From JAUXJB01 sp965226855 (GTDB taxonomy: Bacteria; Myxococcota_A; UBA9160; SZUA-336), in the NCBI GenBank assembly GCA_965226855.1, contig CBDDEE010000026.1:248001-312000 (forward strand): 64,000 nucleotides of DNA, read 5' to 3'. Below the pieces are notes generated by a model. It searched no databases, was not told the origin of the DNA, and was given only the letters and a program-made list of their open reading frames with translations. Of this stretch, positions 47,471-56,012 are shown one piece after another. A program made the position numbers and the translations under genes. Each line of letters begins with the position of its first letter. The first letter of the stretch is position 1.

Positions 47471-48045
47471 GATCGATGCCTCTCATGGCGCTGAGTGCCG
47501 CGCTGCTGCTCTCGGCAGTTTCCGTCTCCGCGCAAGAGGGTGGAGCGGAATACATGCCCACACCCATGCCCGTGGACGTCCACCGCGGGCCAGCCGGCAT
47601 GGACGTTACGGTGCGAGGAATCGCCGGGGGCCCCGCCTCTGCGGTTCCGAACTTCCTCGGCCAGGTCTTCCCACCCGAGCTCGTGATGCGTCACCAGGCA
47701 GACATTGGGCTTAGCTCCGGCCAGCGCGAGGCAATCACCGAGGCGATGAGTGAGTCGTATGCGCAGGTGGTGGAGGCCCAATGGAGCATCCAGGCCGCCA
47801 CGGAGCAGCTGAAGAGCCTGCTCGAGGGTACTCAGGTCGACGAGTCTGCGGCGCTCGCACAGATCGATCGTGTCATGGAGGCGGAGCAGCAGCTGAAGCG
47901 CTCCCACCTGGCGCTCTTGATCCGAGTCAAGAACCAGCTCAAGCCAGAGCAGCAAGCGCGCCTGAAGGAGCTCGTTCCGAGGCCCGGGTCCTACTTCATG
48001 GCGCCTGCACATCGGGTCGAGCGATTGTCTCCATTTCACCCTTGA
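47467..48045 (+). CDS. Periplasmic Spy/CpxP/CnrX-like sensor or chaperone
   Basis: The 192-residue protein has a signal peptide (ALSAALLLSAVSVSAQ). A helical-bundle domain follows: FPPELVMRHQADIGLSSGQR, EAITEAMSES, LLEGTQVDESAALAQIDRV, HLALLIRVKNQLKPEQQARL. LKPEQQARL matches the LTxxQ-like repeat of Spy/CpxP/CnrX. AGGAG precedes the ATG. It could sense periplasmic metal or misfolded protein and relieve the anti-sigma block. The regulon is not visible here. Confidence 0.75.
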   Translation: MRSMPLMALSAALLLSAVSVSAQEGGAEYMPTPMPVDVHRGPAGMDVTVRGIAGGPASAVPNFLGQVFPPELVMRHQADIGLSSGQREAITEAMSESYAQVVEAQWSIQAATEQLKSLLEGTQVDESAALAQIDRVMEAEQQLKRSHLALLIRVKNQLKPEQQARLKELVPRPGSYFMAPAHRVERLSPFHP

Positions 48046-48057
48046 AGAACTCCTCGA

Positions 48058-48150
48058 CTAAAAGGGGGCTACGTCGTTCGCCCTGGTGCGCGCTTCGAAC
48101 TCCTGCAGCACCGCGTGCGCAGCTGTAGAATCGACGAAGACCATCTCACG
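48058..48150 (-). pseudogene. Possible STAS-domain remnant
   Basis: A short minus-strand frame reads REMVFVDSTAAHAVLQEF and continues about 12 residues before a stop. It resembles part of the STAS domain of SulP transporters. No start, and the surrounding sequence does not continue the fold, so it is treated as a fragment. Confidence 0.3.
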
Positions 48151-48268
48151 TCCCCGGCTGCAGCGGCCTGAGGAGGCTCAGCGCCGCCTTGCAACGTAGT
48201 CTCCAGCTCAAGAAACTAGGAGCGGGTACCTCGATTCCCTAGCATTGTCAGGATTGAGGTGGTCCAGA

Positions 48269-48559
48269 TCAGTCCGCGCGCTGGCGCAGGCGCGCGATCG
48301 TGGCGCCCCAGGTGCCGCGTCCAGGAAGCCCGTCGAAGAACTCCTCGACCAGCGGATGGCCGCGCAGGATCTGCTGCACGCGGCCACGCTGCACGCCCTT
48401 GCCCTTGCCGTGGATCAGGCGTACCTCCAGAAAGCCCCGCTCCACCGCGGCCTCGAGGTAGCCCTCGACGACCGCGGGAATGTCGCGGGGCGCGAACGCG
48501 TGCAGGTCGATGGAGTCCTCGATGGGGACCTCGACAACGTCGGGCTCTTCATCCACCAC
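48269..48559 (-). CDS. Smr-domain protein
   Basis: The 96-residue protein has the Smr core: IDLHAFAPRDIPAVVEGYLE, RLIHGKGKGVQRGRVQQIL, HPLVEEFF and GTWGATIARL. The DLHxFxPRD and HGKGxG motifs define a nucleic-acid-binding or nicking domain related to the C-terminus of MutS2. Its 3' end sequence is repeated at 46400-46436. Start is at the end of the upstream soxD fragment region, 8 nt away. Confidence 0.85.
   Translation of the reverse strand: MVDEEPDVVEVPIEDSIDLHAFAPRDIPAVVEGYLEAAVERGFLEVRLIHGKGKGVQRGRVQQILRGHPLVEEFFDGLPGRGTWGATIARLRQRAD
48280..48316 (+). repeat. 37-nt direct repeat, copy 2 (in the Smr gene)
   Basis: The end of the Smr coding sequence, matching 46400-46436. The two copies bound the sigma-factor operon at a distance of 1.88 kb. 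Confidence 0.7.
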
Positions 48560-48861
48560 GACGCTCCCTACTCGCCTGGTTCCCGGGCGGGCGCGCTCTG
48601 CGCCGGCACGAATCCCCCGCGGTTGGGCATCTCGACCCGCGGTAAGGTCTCCGCGTTCATCTCCGCGTCGTCTGCAAGAATGCCGTTCTCGGCGAGCAGG
48701 TACGCCGTGATGGCGTAGAGCTCGTCCGCCGCCAGCGAGCCGGGCCGGTCGTAGGGCATGGCACGTCGCGTGTAGTCGAACAGGGTCGTGGCGTAGGGCC
48801 AGTAGCTCCCCACAGTTCTCAGAGGGGATACCGAAGCAAGCGAGCCCTGGCCGCCCGCTAA

Positions 48862-50132
48862 CAGGCTGCGGAGAAAGTGACTGGGTTGGGCGGGACGCCT
48901 CTGACGGGAGGCGTGCCGAGCAGGGAGAGGGATCGCCGTTCCCGGTACGAACCGGTTCGGTGTCGCACGGGTAGATCTTGCGGGATCATGAGCTATGTCG
49001 CCTCCAACAGGTTGCGGATACGGACCAGGTTGTAGGCCGCAGCAGTGAAGGTGAAGACCCAGCCGACCCGATCCGTGCCCCGGTGCCGGGTCTTGCGCAT
49101 CAAGCCCACCGTCTTCATCCAGCCAAACACCTCCTCCACCCGTTTGCGGAAGCGCTGGCTCACCTCGTAGCCCGGGTGTCCTGTGGTCCTTCGATCGATC
49201 GCGCTTCGGCGGTTCGTCGTGTTCTGTGCCACGTGCGGGGTAACGCTCCAGGCCCGAAGCGCCTGCACAAAGCTCTTGGCGTCGTAGCCCTTGTCTCCAG
49301 CCAGGGTGATCCGGCGAGCGCCCCCCAGACCCAGCACCATCTCGAGAGCCGCTTCGCGCTCCGCATACCCCGACGCCTGAGTGAGCTTCGCCGCCACCAC
49401 CAGGCCGTTGCGGTTCTCCGTCACGACGTGTCCCTGATACGCGAGCCGCGCGCCCTGGCCCCTCATCCCCGCCAGTCGGGCGTCCGGATCCGTCCTCGAC
49501 GCATGCGTCTGGTTGCTCCGCTTCTCGCCCCGGAAGTTGACCGTCGGGTTGCCCGGGTCGTCATCGTCCCTGCGCTTCTCGTCCTTGCGCACGAAGCTCT
49601 TCTGGCTCGCCCACGCCTCGATCAGCGTCCCGTCCACCGTGAAGTGCTCCGATGACACCAACCCCTCCGACTCCGCCTGCGCCAGCACCGCCTCGAAGAA
49701 ATGCTGAGCGATCTCGCCCTTCAGCAGCCGTTCCCGATTCTTGGTGAACACCGTCGCGCTGAACACCTCATCGTCCAGCTCCAGGCCCACGAACCAGCGG
49801 TAGAGCAGGTTGTAGTCGATCTGCTCGATCAGCTGGCGCTCGCTCCGGATCGTGTACAGCACCTGCAACAGCAGCGCCCGCAACAGCTGCTCCGGCGGGA
49901 CCGACGGTCGGCCGACCCCTTTGGCGTAGATACCATCGAAGCGTCGCGACAGCTGCTCCAGCGCCGCGTCCACCAGTCGCCGGATCGCTCGAAGCGGATG
50001 GTCCTCGGGAATCCGGGACTCCAGCGATACGTAGCTGAAGATCCCACCCTGGAGCGTCTGCGGTCCTCTCACATCTCCCCCTTGGGGCTTCCCTCAAAGG
50101 TACCCTTCGATGAGGAGTTTTTCAGCAGCCTG
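48862..50132 (-). mobile_element. IS5-family insertion sequence, 1271 bp
   Basis: Terminal inverted repeats read CAGGCTGCGGAGAAAG at 48862 and CAGGCTGCTGAAAAAC as the complement of the other end (50132). The target duplication CTAA is at 48858-48861 and 50133-50136, equal to TTAG on the other strand and matching the YTAR target of IS5-type elements. One transposase gene lies inside. A degraded relative is at 32676-33343. Confidence 0.88.
48993..50072 (-). CDS. IS5-family DDE transposase
   Basis: The 359-residue intact transposase has an N-terminal helical domain (RRLVDAALEQLSRRFDGIYA, LLRALLLQVLYTIRSERQL) and the DDE core: DGTLIEAWAS, LAGDKGYDAK and RKRVEEVFGWMK. It carries out cut-and-paste of the surrounding element. 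It reads in the same direction as the soxD gene it interrupts. No frame damage, so the element may still move. Confidence 0.9.
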   Translation of the reverse strand: MRGPQTLQGGIFSYVSLESRIPEDHPLRAIRRLVDAALEQLSRRFDGIYAKGVGRPSVPPEQLLRALLLQVLYTIRSERQLIEQIDYNLLYRWFVGLELDDEVFSATVFTKNRERLLKGEIAQHFFEAVLAQAESEGLVSSEHFTVDGTLIEAWASQKSFVRKDEKRRDDDDPGNPTVNFRGEKRSNQTHASRTDPDARLAGMRGQGARLAYQGHVVTENRNGLVVAAKLTQASGYAEREAALEMVLGLGGARRITLAGDKGYDAKSFVQALRAWSVTPHVAQNTTNRRSAIDRRTTGHPGYEVSQRFRKRVEEVFGWMKTVGLMRKTRHRGTDRVGWVFTFTAAAYNLVRIRNLLEAT

Positions 50133-50396
50133 CTAAGGGTGGCATGGGTCCGTTTTTTGCCGCCCGATCCGTGGCAAGCCAAACACTTCGCCGCGTACAC
50201 CCGAAGACCCTCGACGGCGGTTCCCCGACCGGGTGGCAGCCCGGTCCCGTCTGGCAGCACGTCAAGCTGGTACCCGGCGACGTCCTCGGGAGTCGCGACG
50301 CGACCGAGCTCGGGTCCCTTCTGACGAGAGCTCTCGAGTTCGGGAGCGAGCACAGCACCTGCAAGCAACAACGCGATCAGGATCGCGAGCACCGCG

Positions 50397-51704
50397 CTAC
50401 GCATAGACGTTCTGGATCTTGCCACTGTCGCTAACACTCCAGGTCTGAATGGCGTTGTAGTGGTAGATGTTGCCCTGCGAATAGCGCTCTGCCCATGCCG
50501 CCCGCGCGGGCTGGCTGGCTCCGTTCGTGTCGGTCGCACGACTCTGCAGGAGCGCCGGTCCGCCATCCCAGCGCCACGGAATCCGGAACCGGGTGAGGCA
50601 GCGGGACAGGACCGGCTCCTGCAGCGCGGCGGTGGCCCAGGTTGCGCCGCTATCAGCCGACACCTCCACCTGCCGAATCGCGCCTGCCCCCGACCACGCG
50701 AGCCCGGAGATCTCGTAGAGCCCGGGCGCCCGCATGGCGAGCCCGCCGGCGGGGTGGGTGATCGTCGACTTCACACCCATCTCGAACGAAAACTGGCGCG
50801 CCCGTCCGTCGGGAAGCAGATCGGTGTACTTGGCAGTCTCCTGGCGCGACTGCGCTGGCTGGTCCGTGACCTCGAGCCGGCGGAGCCACTTGACACTGGC
50901 GTTCCCCTCCCAGCCGGGCAGGAAGAGGCGCAGCGGATAGCCTTGCTCCGGACGCAACCGCTCCCCGTTCTGGTAGAGCGCGACGAGCGCGTCGTCGAGA
51001 GCCTTCTGAAGAGGGATGCTCCTGTTCATGGCCGCCGCGTCAGCCCCCTCCGCGATCACCCAGCTCGCTCCAGGCTCGATCCCGGCCTCGTCCAGGAGCA
51101 ACGCGAGCGACACACCCGTCCACTCGCTGCACGACACCAGACCGTGTAGCATGCCACACGTCACCTGTGCAGGCTCCGGGAACGTGTTGAAGTTGCTGTT
51201 CCCCGAACACTCGAGGAAGTAGAGCCTGCTCGTTGTCGGGTAACGCAGCAGAGCCTCCACGTCGAAGACGAGGGGCCGCTGCACACGCCCGTGGATCAGC
51301 AGCCGATGCTGGGCAGGATCGATGTCCGGCACCCCGGAGTGGTGCCGCTCGAAGTGGAGCCCGTTCGGCGTGATGATTCCCTCCAGTCGTTCCAGCGGAG
51401 TCCGCGAGCTGCCCGCAGCCGGCGCGAGCTCGGGGTACTGCTGCAACAGCTCCCGCTGCACGTCCCCCTCGTGCCGCGACGGCGCGCCGTACCCGCTCAT
51501 TGGCGCGCCCGGGGCTTGCATCCACGACGGCCGCCGCCCCCCCGACGGCTCGGCGTGTGAGGCCGCGTCCGCCGGCGCTGCGCGCAGCAGCCCACCAGCT
51601 GCAGCCCAAGCAGCAGCGCTCGCCAGGAACCCCCGCCGATCGAGCAGGCCGCGGCCCGCAACCGGAACCCGAAGGAGACCCAAACCGCTCCCACTCTGCG
51701 CCAT
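50397..51704 (-). CDS. soxC: SoxC-like molybdenum sulfane/sulfite dehydrogenase
   Basis: The 435-residue sulfite-oxidase-family protein has a twin-arginine signal (LDRRGFLASAAAWAAAGG) exporting the folded cofactor protein. The molybdenum ligand Cys is in YFLECSGNSNFN. GYPLRLFLPGWEGNASVKWL and the C-terminal dimerisation domain (YEISGLAWSGAG) follow. It oxidises sulfite or protein-bound sulfane sulfur with a c-type cytochrome. The partner gene soxD overlaps its stop by 8 nt but is broken by an IS. No soxXYZAB genes are in the window. Confidence 0.88.
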   Translation of the reverse strand: MAQSGSGLGLLRVPVAGRGLLDRRGFLASAAAWAAAGGLLRAAPADAASHAEPSGGRRPSWMQAPGAPMSGYGAPSRHEGDVQRELLQQYPELAPAAGSSRTPLERLEGIITPNGLHFERHHSGVPDIDPAQHRLLIHGRVQRPLVFDVEALLRYPTTSRLYFLECSGNSNFNTFPEPAQVTCGMLHGLVSCSEWTGVSLALLLDEAGIEPGASWVIAEGADAAAMNRSIPLQKALDDALVALYQNGERLRPEQGYPLRLFLPGWEGNASVKWLRRLEVTDQPAQSRQETAKYTDLLPDGRARQFSFEMGVKSTITHPAGGLAMRAPGLYEISGLAWSGAGAIRQVEVSADSGATWATAALQEPVLSRCLTRFRIPWRWDGGPALLQSRATDTNGASQPARAAWAERYSQGNIYHYNAIQTWSVSDSGKIQNVYA

Positions 51705-51998
51705 CGTCCTGCCTCAAAGGTTAAAGGGCCGTGATGGGAGTCTACTCCGAAGCCCCTACCTAGCGCTCGATCAGCTCGCGGTCGCGCTCCAGGCGCCATC
51801 TTCGAGCTCCGGTCGATCGGGGTGCATCCCCTGCCCGATCATGGCCATGCGCTCCTTATGCCAGCGAGCCAGAACGCAGCCTGTTTATCCTATCCCCCGG
51901 GATCCGGCTTGGATCGAAGACGGTTGCAGTCGGATTTCAACGTTAGGTTCTGAGCGCATCGGGAGTAGAATGTCGGTGCCACGTTGGGAGGAGTGCTC

Positions 51999-52964
51999 AT
52001 GGACCCTGAGACGCCGGGCCAGAACATCCAGCGCCACCACCACATTACGCTGTGTACCGGGGGAGCACAGGAAGACTACGACTTTCACACTCGTGTACTC
52101 GGCCTGAAGAGCGTGAAGAAGACGCTCCTCTACGACGGGGACGTTCCCATCTATCACCTCTATTACGGTAACGACATGGGCGACGAGAGCACGCTGGTCA
52201 CGTCGTTCCCGATGCGTCAGAGCGGCCGCAAGGCTCGAAAGGGCTCGGGACAGGTCAGCGAGCTCGCGCTCTCGGTACCGGAGTCTGCCCTGGAGTACTG
52301 GAAGGCGCGGCTCGTCGACCACGGCTTCGAGACGCGCGAGTCCGAGCGGTTCGGCGAGCGACGCGTCGAGTTCCAGCACCCCTGTGGAATCGACTATGCA
52401 TTGGCCGGGATCCGCGATGATGTCCGCGAGCCGTACTCGGCAGGACCGGTCCCGAGACCGACGGCGATCCGGGGCACCCATGCGATAACGGTCTCGGTAC
52501 GGGACCTCGAGAGCTCGGACGAGTTCATGCCGCTCGGATGGGGCGGCCAGCGCCTGGCGGAGGATGCTCGCCACGTCCGCTACGGCGTCGGGAAAAGCGC
52601 GAGCGGCGCGCTCGTTGACTTCGCGGTCGAGCCGGAGCGCCCTCCCGGCAGCTGGAGCTTCGGCGAGGGCTTCATCCACCACATGGCCTTCCAGGTTGGG
52701 AGCTTCGACGCTCAGAACAGCGTGAAGGCCTACCTGGAAGGGCTGGGCTTTACGGACGTCTCGGACGTGAAGGACCGCGGCTATTTCCACTCGATCTACG
52801 TGCGCACTCCCGGCGGTGCGCTCTTCGAAGCGACCGTCTCGAAGCCAGAGGGCTTCGCCACCGACGAGGCACCACAGGACCTGGGGCGAGAGATCATGAT
52901 CTCACCGCAGTTCGAGGGACAGAGGGAGCAGCTGCTCGCAGAGCTGGAGACGATCGAGTACTAG
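51999..52964 (+). CDS. VOC-family ring-cleaving dioxygenase (MhqO-like)
   Basis: The 321-residue glyoxalase-fold protein has two VOC modules. The first, HHHITLCTGGAQEDYDF, has the first metal-binding His; the second has GTHAITVSVRDLE and GEGFIHHMAFQV; FHSIYVRTPGGALFEATV holds the Glu ligand. It resembles hydroquinone-type extradiol dioxygenases or glyoxalases. GGGAGGAG precedes ATG 51999. The region upstream (51705-51998) has no gene beyond a questionable fragment. Confidence 0.85.
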   Translation: MDPETPGQNIQRHHHITLCTGGAQEDYDFHTRVLGLKSVKKTLLYDGDVPIYHLYYGNDMGDESTLVTSFPMRQSGRKARKGSGQVSELALSVPESALEYWKARLVDHGFETRESERFGERRVEFQHPCGIDYALAGIRDDVREPYSAGPVPRPTAIRGTHAITVSVRDLESSDEFMPLGWGGQRLAEDARHVRYGVGKSASGALVDFAVEPERPPGSWSFGEGFIHHMAFQVGSFDAQNSVKAYLEGLGFTDVSDVKDRGYFHSIYVRTPGGALFEATVSKPEGFATDEAPQDLGREIMISPQFEGQREQLLAELETIEY

Positions 52965-53122
52965 GGCTCTGCTCGGTCTCTCAGTCGAGCGCTCGGTCCA
53001 GCAAGCCCTTGGCGGCCTCGCCGAGCTCGCCGCCGAGATTCTCTTCGATCAGCCTCTCGGCGCGACCGGCCGTGAGGCTCTTTGCGATCACGTCGGTCGG
53101 CTGCCCGTTCTCGCCCCCGAGC

Positions 53123-53404
53123 CGGGTTCTTCTCCCCTTCCCGGCAGCCAACCGCGACCCCGAGGCCTTTGAGGATGCCGACAAGGTGATCATCGACCGT
53201 GAGCGCAACCGTCATATTGCCTTCGGCCTGGGCATCCACCGCTGCGCGGGCTCGAACCTCGCGCGCATGGAGCTACGGGTCGCGGTGGAGGAGTGGATGA
53301 AGACGATCCCCGAGTTCGAGCTCGACAGCTCGCGCCCGATGACGTGGGCCGGCGGCCAGGTTCGCGGGCCCCGCCGACTGCCCGTGAAGTTCCCCGCTGC
53401 GTAG
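53123..53404 (+). pseudogene. C-terminal fragment of a cytochrome P450
   Basis: From RVLLPFPAANRDPEAFED through FGLGIHRCAGSNLARMELRV (heme-binding Cys) to a normal end at 53404. Only the last third of a P450 is left. The upstream sequence from about 52981 to 53115 instead reads on the minus strand as an unknown gene tail (ERLIEENLGGELGEAAKGL). A rearrangement therefore probably joined two gene fragments at about 53120. A ferredoxin gene follows 11 nt later. Confidence 0.75.
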
Positions 53405-53415
53405 GGTTGGGCACA

Positions 53416-53613
53416 ATGAAGATCTGCGTCGATCGCGACAAGTGTGAAGGCCACAACCGCTGCTACTCGCTCGCCCCCGAGCTGTTCGAGGTCGACGATC
53501 TGGGCTACTCCACGGCCAAGAACGATGGTGTGGTCCCCAAAGGGGAGGAGGCGAGCGCGCGGCTTGCAGTCGACAACTGCCCCGAGTACGCGATCGAAGT
53601 AGTCGAGGAGTAA
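53416..53613 (+). CDS. 3Fe-4S ferredoxin, P450-type
   Basis: The 65-residue ferredoxin has CEGHNRCYSLAPELF and DNCPEYAIEV, the cysteine pattern of [3Fe-4S] P450 ferredoxins (C-x(5)-C, then CP). It probably donated electrons to the P450 upstream, which is now a fragment. It might also serve the intact P450 at 27.3-28.6 kb. Confidence 0.85.
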   Translation: MKICVDRDKCEGHNRCYSLAPELFEVDDLGYSTAKNDGVVPKGEEASARLAVDNCPEYAIEVVEE

Positions 53614-53864
53614 GGCGACGTCTCCCACCTCGGAGACCTCGCGAGCGAGGAGTGACACTCACTCCCCGGGTGTCGGTTCCGCGCAAGCCGGCGTGCGCGA
53701 GAGGTCCACGGAAATTTTCTCTGCGCCCGCACATCCGTCTGGGCTCGAAGGTAAGATCGGCAGCCTTTGACGAAGCAAGATCAACTGGCCGGGGCTCGCC
53801 TCCTGACGCCGCTCAAATGCTGAGGACTTGGGTGTCTTACGCTATGTCGGCGTCATTCACCCAA

Positions 53865-54836
53865 TCACAACTGGGTTGCCGGGAGCGCCTCCTTGGGGAG
53901 GGACGACGCCCACTCGATGACGGTGCGCGCGTAGAGCGCGGGGTCATCGCCATGCATGGAGTGGGGCGTCTCCGGGAAGGACTTGTAAACGAAGGGCTGG
54001 CCTGCGGCGGTCACGAGCCTCTTCACCTGTTCGACTTGTGGCCCGGAGATGGCGCCGATCAGGTTGCCGCCCTCGCCCATTCGCCACGCGTGGTGCGTAA
54101 AGAGGACGGGACACCTCACGCGAGACAGCATCTGCGAGTGGTCACAGCTCGCGGCGACGCTTCCGGTCCAGAACGCGCGCCCCCATTCGGGATCGTACTC
54201 CTTCAGATTCTGCGCGGGCTCCTCGGCGCTTCCGACCATGCCCACCACAGCGCCCCCCAACCAGCCGGGAAGCTCGCGCGGCGCCGCCTCGAGCAGGCCT
54301 TGCACATCGCCCACGCTCCACTGGTCGCCCAGGTACTTGTTGAAGAGCTGGAAGATGGGACCGGCCCCCTGTCGGATCCCGGGACCAAAGGCCGGGGTGA
54401 CCTCGGAAGCGAACAGTGGAGGATCCTCGTAGTGCGCACCGCGGATCGATCCGACGGGCGCGTACGCCGAGAGCCAGGCCGCGATGATGCTCCCCGACGA
54501 GAGGCCGCTCGCGACCACAGGCCGCCCGACGACGGACCCGACAAACCGCACCAGGTCGTTGCCGAAGTTGTCGAATGTGTAGCGGCCAGGCGTTCGACTG
54601 GAGCGGCCCTGCCCGCGAAGGTCGACCGCAAAAACCTGGAACTGGTCGGCCAGCAGGCCCATGGCCTCCTCGTAGCCCCACCACGACTCGGTCTGACCGG
54701 GAATCAGCAGGATCGCGGGGTTGGCGGCGCTCCCGGTCGTCGCGTAGTTGAGGGTCACCTCACCCGTATCGAAGGAGTGCTCCTCGTACACGTGCGGGAT
54801 ATAGGTCGCTTCGGGTGCGTCGGGTCCGTAGCGCAT
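53865..54836 (-). CDS. Alpha/beta hydrolase
   Basis: The 323-residue protein has LLIPGQTESWWGYEEA, VDLRGQGRSSRTPG, the nucleophile elbow SGLSSGSII, and the late His in TPHSMHGDD. Hydrolase of unknown substrate. The start is one base after the stop of the amidohydrolase (54838-55818), so they form one operon and may act on successive intermediates. Confidence 0.85.
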   Translation of the reverse strand: MRYGPDAPEATYIPHVYEEHSFDTGEVTLNYATTGSAANPAILLIPGQTESWWGYEEAMGLLADQFQVFAVDLRGQGRSSRTPGRYTFDNFGNDLVRFVGSVVGRPVVASGLSSGSIIAAWLSAYAPVGSIRGAHYEDPPLFASEVTPAFGPGIRQGAGPIFQLFNKYLGDQWSVGDVQGLLEAAPRELPGWLGGAVVGMVGSAEEPAQNLKEYDPEWGRAFWTGSVAASCDHSQMLSRVRCPVLFTHHAWRMGEGGNLIGAISGPQVEQVKRLVTAAGQPFVYKSFPETPHSMHGDDPALYARTVIEWASSLPKEALPATQL

Positions 54837-54837
54837 C

Positions 54838-55818
54838 CTACCGGTCCACGCCGCGGACTCGGCGCGCGAGCTGCGGGAACAACGCGAGTGCCGTCTCCCG
54901 CCCGATCGCCGAGCGGGCGGACTCGTCGAACCCGTCGTACTTCTGGATGCCAGCGACACTGATCTCGGTCACGGGCTCGGGCGCGAACGGGTAGTCGCTC
55001 CCAAAAAGGACCTTAGAGGGCGGAACGAGCTCGCCGAGCGAGCCCAGCGCGTGCGGGTTCGCCGAAAGCGCGGTGTCGTAGTAGAAGCGCCGCAGGTAGT
55101 GGCGCGCGCCTTCGGGGGCGCGCTCCTTCATCTGGGGAGACCGATCGAGCAGCGACATTCGCCAGGCCAGAAAGGGCACCGCTCCACCTGCGTGCGACAG
55201 GATGAACCGGATGTTCGGGAACCGCTCGACCGTTCCGTTCCATACCAGGCTGAACGCCGCCCGCGTCGTATCGAACGTGAACTCGAGAATCGGCCCGGGA
55301 ACGTCCAGCCTGATGGATTCACTCGTGACGGGCACGGTGGGGTGTACGAACGCAACGATCTGACGGCGATCGAGTTCGGCCATCAGCTCATCGAACGCCG
55401 GATCCCCCAGGTAGCGGCCGTCGCTCTGGCTCGAGAGCAGTACGACCCCATCGAGGCTCAGGGTGTCGAGTGCGTACTCGAGCTCGACGAGTGATCCCTC
55501 CACATCCGGAAGCGGCAGCACCGCGAACGCGCCGAACCGCGCCGGGTGCTGCTCGACGAGCTCCGCAGAGATCTCGTTGCAGCGTCGGGCCAGATCACGC
55601 GCGAAGGCGTCGTCGCCGAAGTGCACACCCGGTGCCGAGATCGAGGTGACCGCGAACGCGATGCCGTTCCTGTCCATGACGCCCAGGGTCGTCCCGGCGT
55701 CCCAGGTCGGAAACGGCATGCCTCCCACTACCGTCACGCCAATCCCCGCGAGCGCCTCCGTGTACGCGGAGGGAATGATGTGATGGTGGACGTCGATGAG
55801 GTGGGGAGCGCTGGGCAT
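54838..55818 (-). CDS. ACMSD-like amidohydrolase family protein
   Basis: The 326-residue TIM-barrel has the metal-binding start LIDVHHHIIP, FVHPTVPV, LSHAGGAVPFLAWRM and the late FGSDYPFAPEP. It resembles aminocarboxymuconate semialdehyde decarboxylase-type enzymes. It is coupled to the hydrolase downstream and divergent from the AhpD-like selenoprotein at 56013. Substrate unknown. Confidence 0.88.
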   Translation of the reverse strand: MPSAPHLIDVHHHIIPSAYTEALAGIGVTVVGGMPFPTWDAGTTLGVMDRNGIAFAVTSISAPGVHFGDDAFARDLARRCNEISAELVEQHPARFGAFAVLPLPDVEGSLVELEYALDTLSLDGVVLLSSQSDGRYLGDPAFDELMAELDRRQIVAFVHPTVPVTSESIRLDVPGPILEFTFDTTRAAFSLVWNGTVERFPNIRFILSHAGGAVPFLAWRMSLLDRSPQMKERAPEGARHYLRRFYYDTALSANPHALGSLGELVPPSKVLFGSDYPFAPEPVTEISVAGIQKYDGFDESARSAIGRETALALFPQLARRVRGVDR

Positions 55819-56012
55819 GGTCCAGCCACGTTACCATCCCGTCGAGAATCCGAGCAATCGAAGAGGTCCTGGGCGAAGATCGGTTGGAGGCCCGCGCCTG
55901 ATCTGACCGAGGCCGCCCGGCGCGACCCCGCCCTCGTGTGTAGACTCTTGCTTCGCGCCCGCACTGCCGGCAACAACGACCGGGGGATGGGCAGATGCGA
56001 CTGGAGGAGATC

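Larger units (their letters stand above)
48568..50404 (-). pseudogene. soxD: soxD-like cytochrome c split by an IS5-type element
   Basis: N-terminal part (50404 to 50137): signal peptide ALLLAGAVLAPELE, VATPEDVAGYQLDVLPDG and the heme site CLACHGSGG. C-terminal part (48857 to 48568): GGQGSLASVSPLRTVGSYWP, ATTLFDYTRRAMPYDRPGSL. An IS lies between them. Before the IS, a run of six A shifts the frame; with five it reads KNGPMPPLA and joins GGQGSLAS in frame after removal of the IS. SoxD is the cytochrome partner of SoxC, the molybdenum sulfane dehydrogenase or sulfite dehydrogenase. Its start overlaps the soxC stop by 8 nt. The IS leaves SoxC without a functional electron acceptor unless another cytochrome substitutes. 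Confidence 0.85.

Noticed and set aside
51740..51900. Minus-strand tail reading MAMIGQGMHPDRPELEDG and, in another frame, LERDRELIER
   Set aside because: No start, a frame change and no recognised family, so it is too weak to call.
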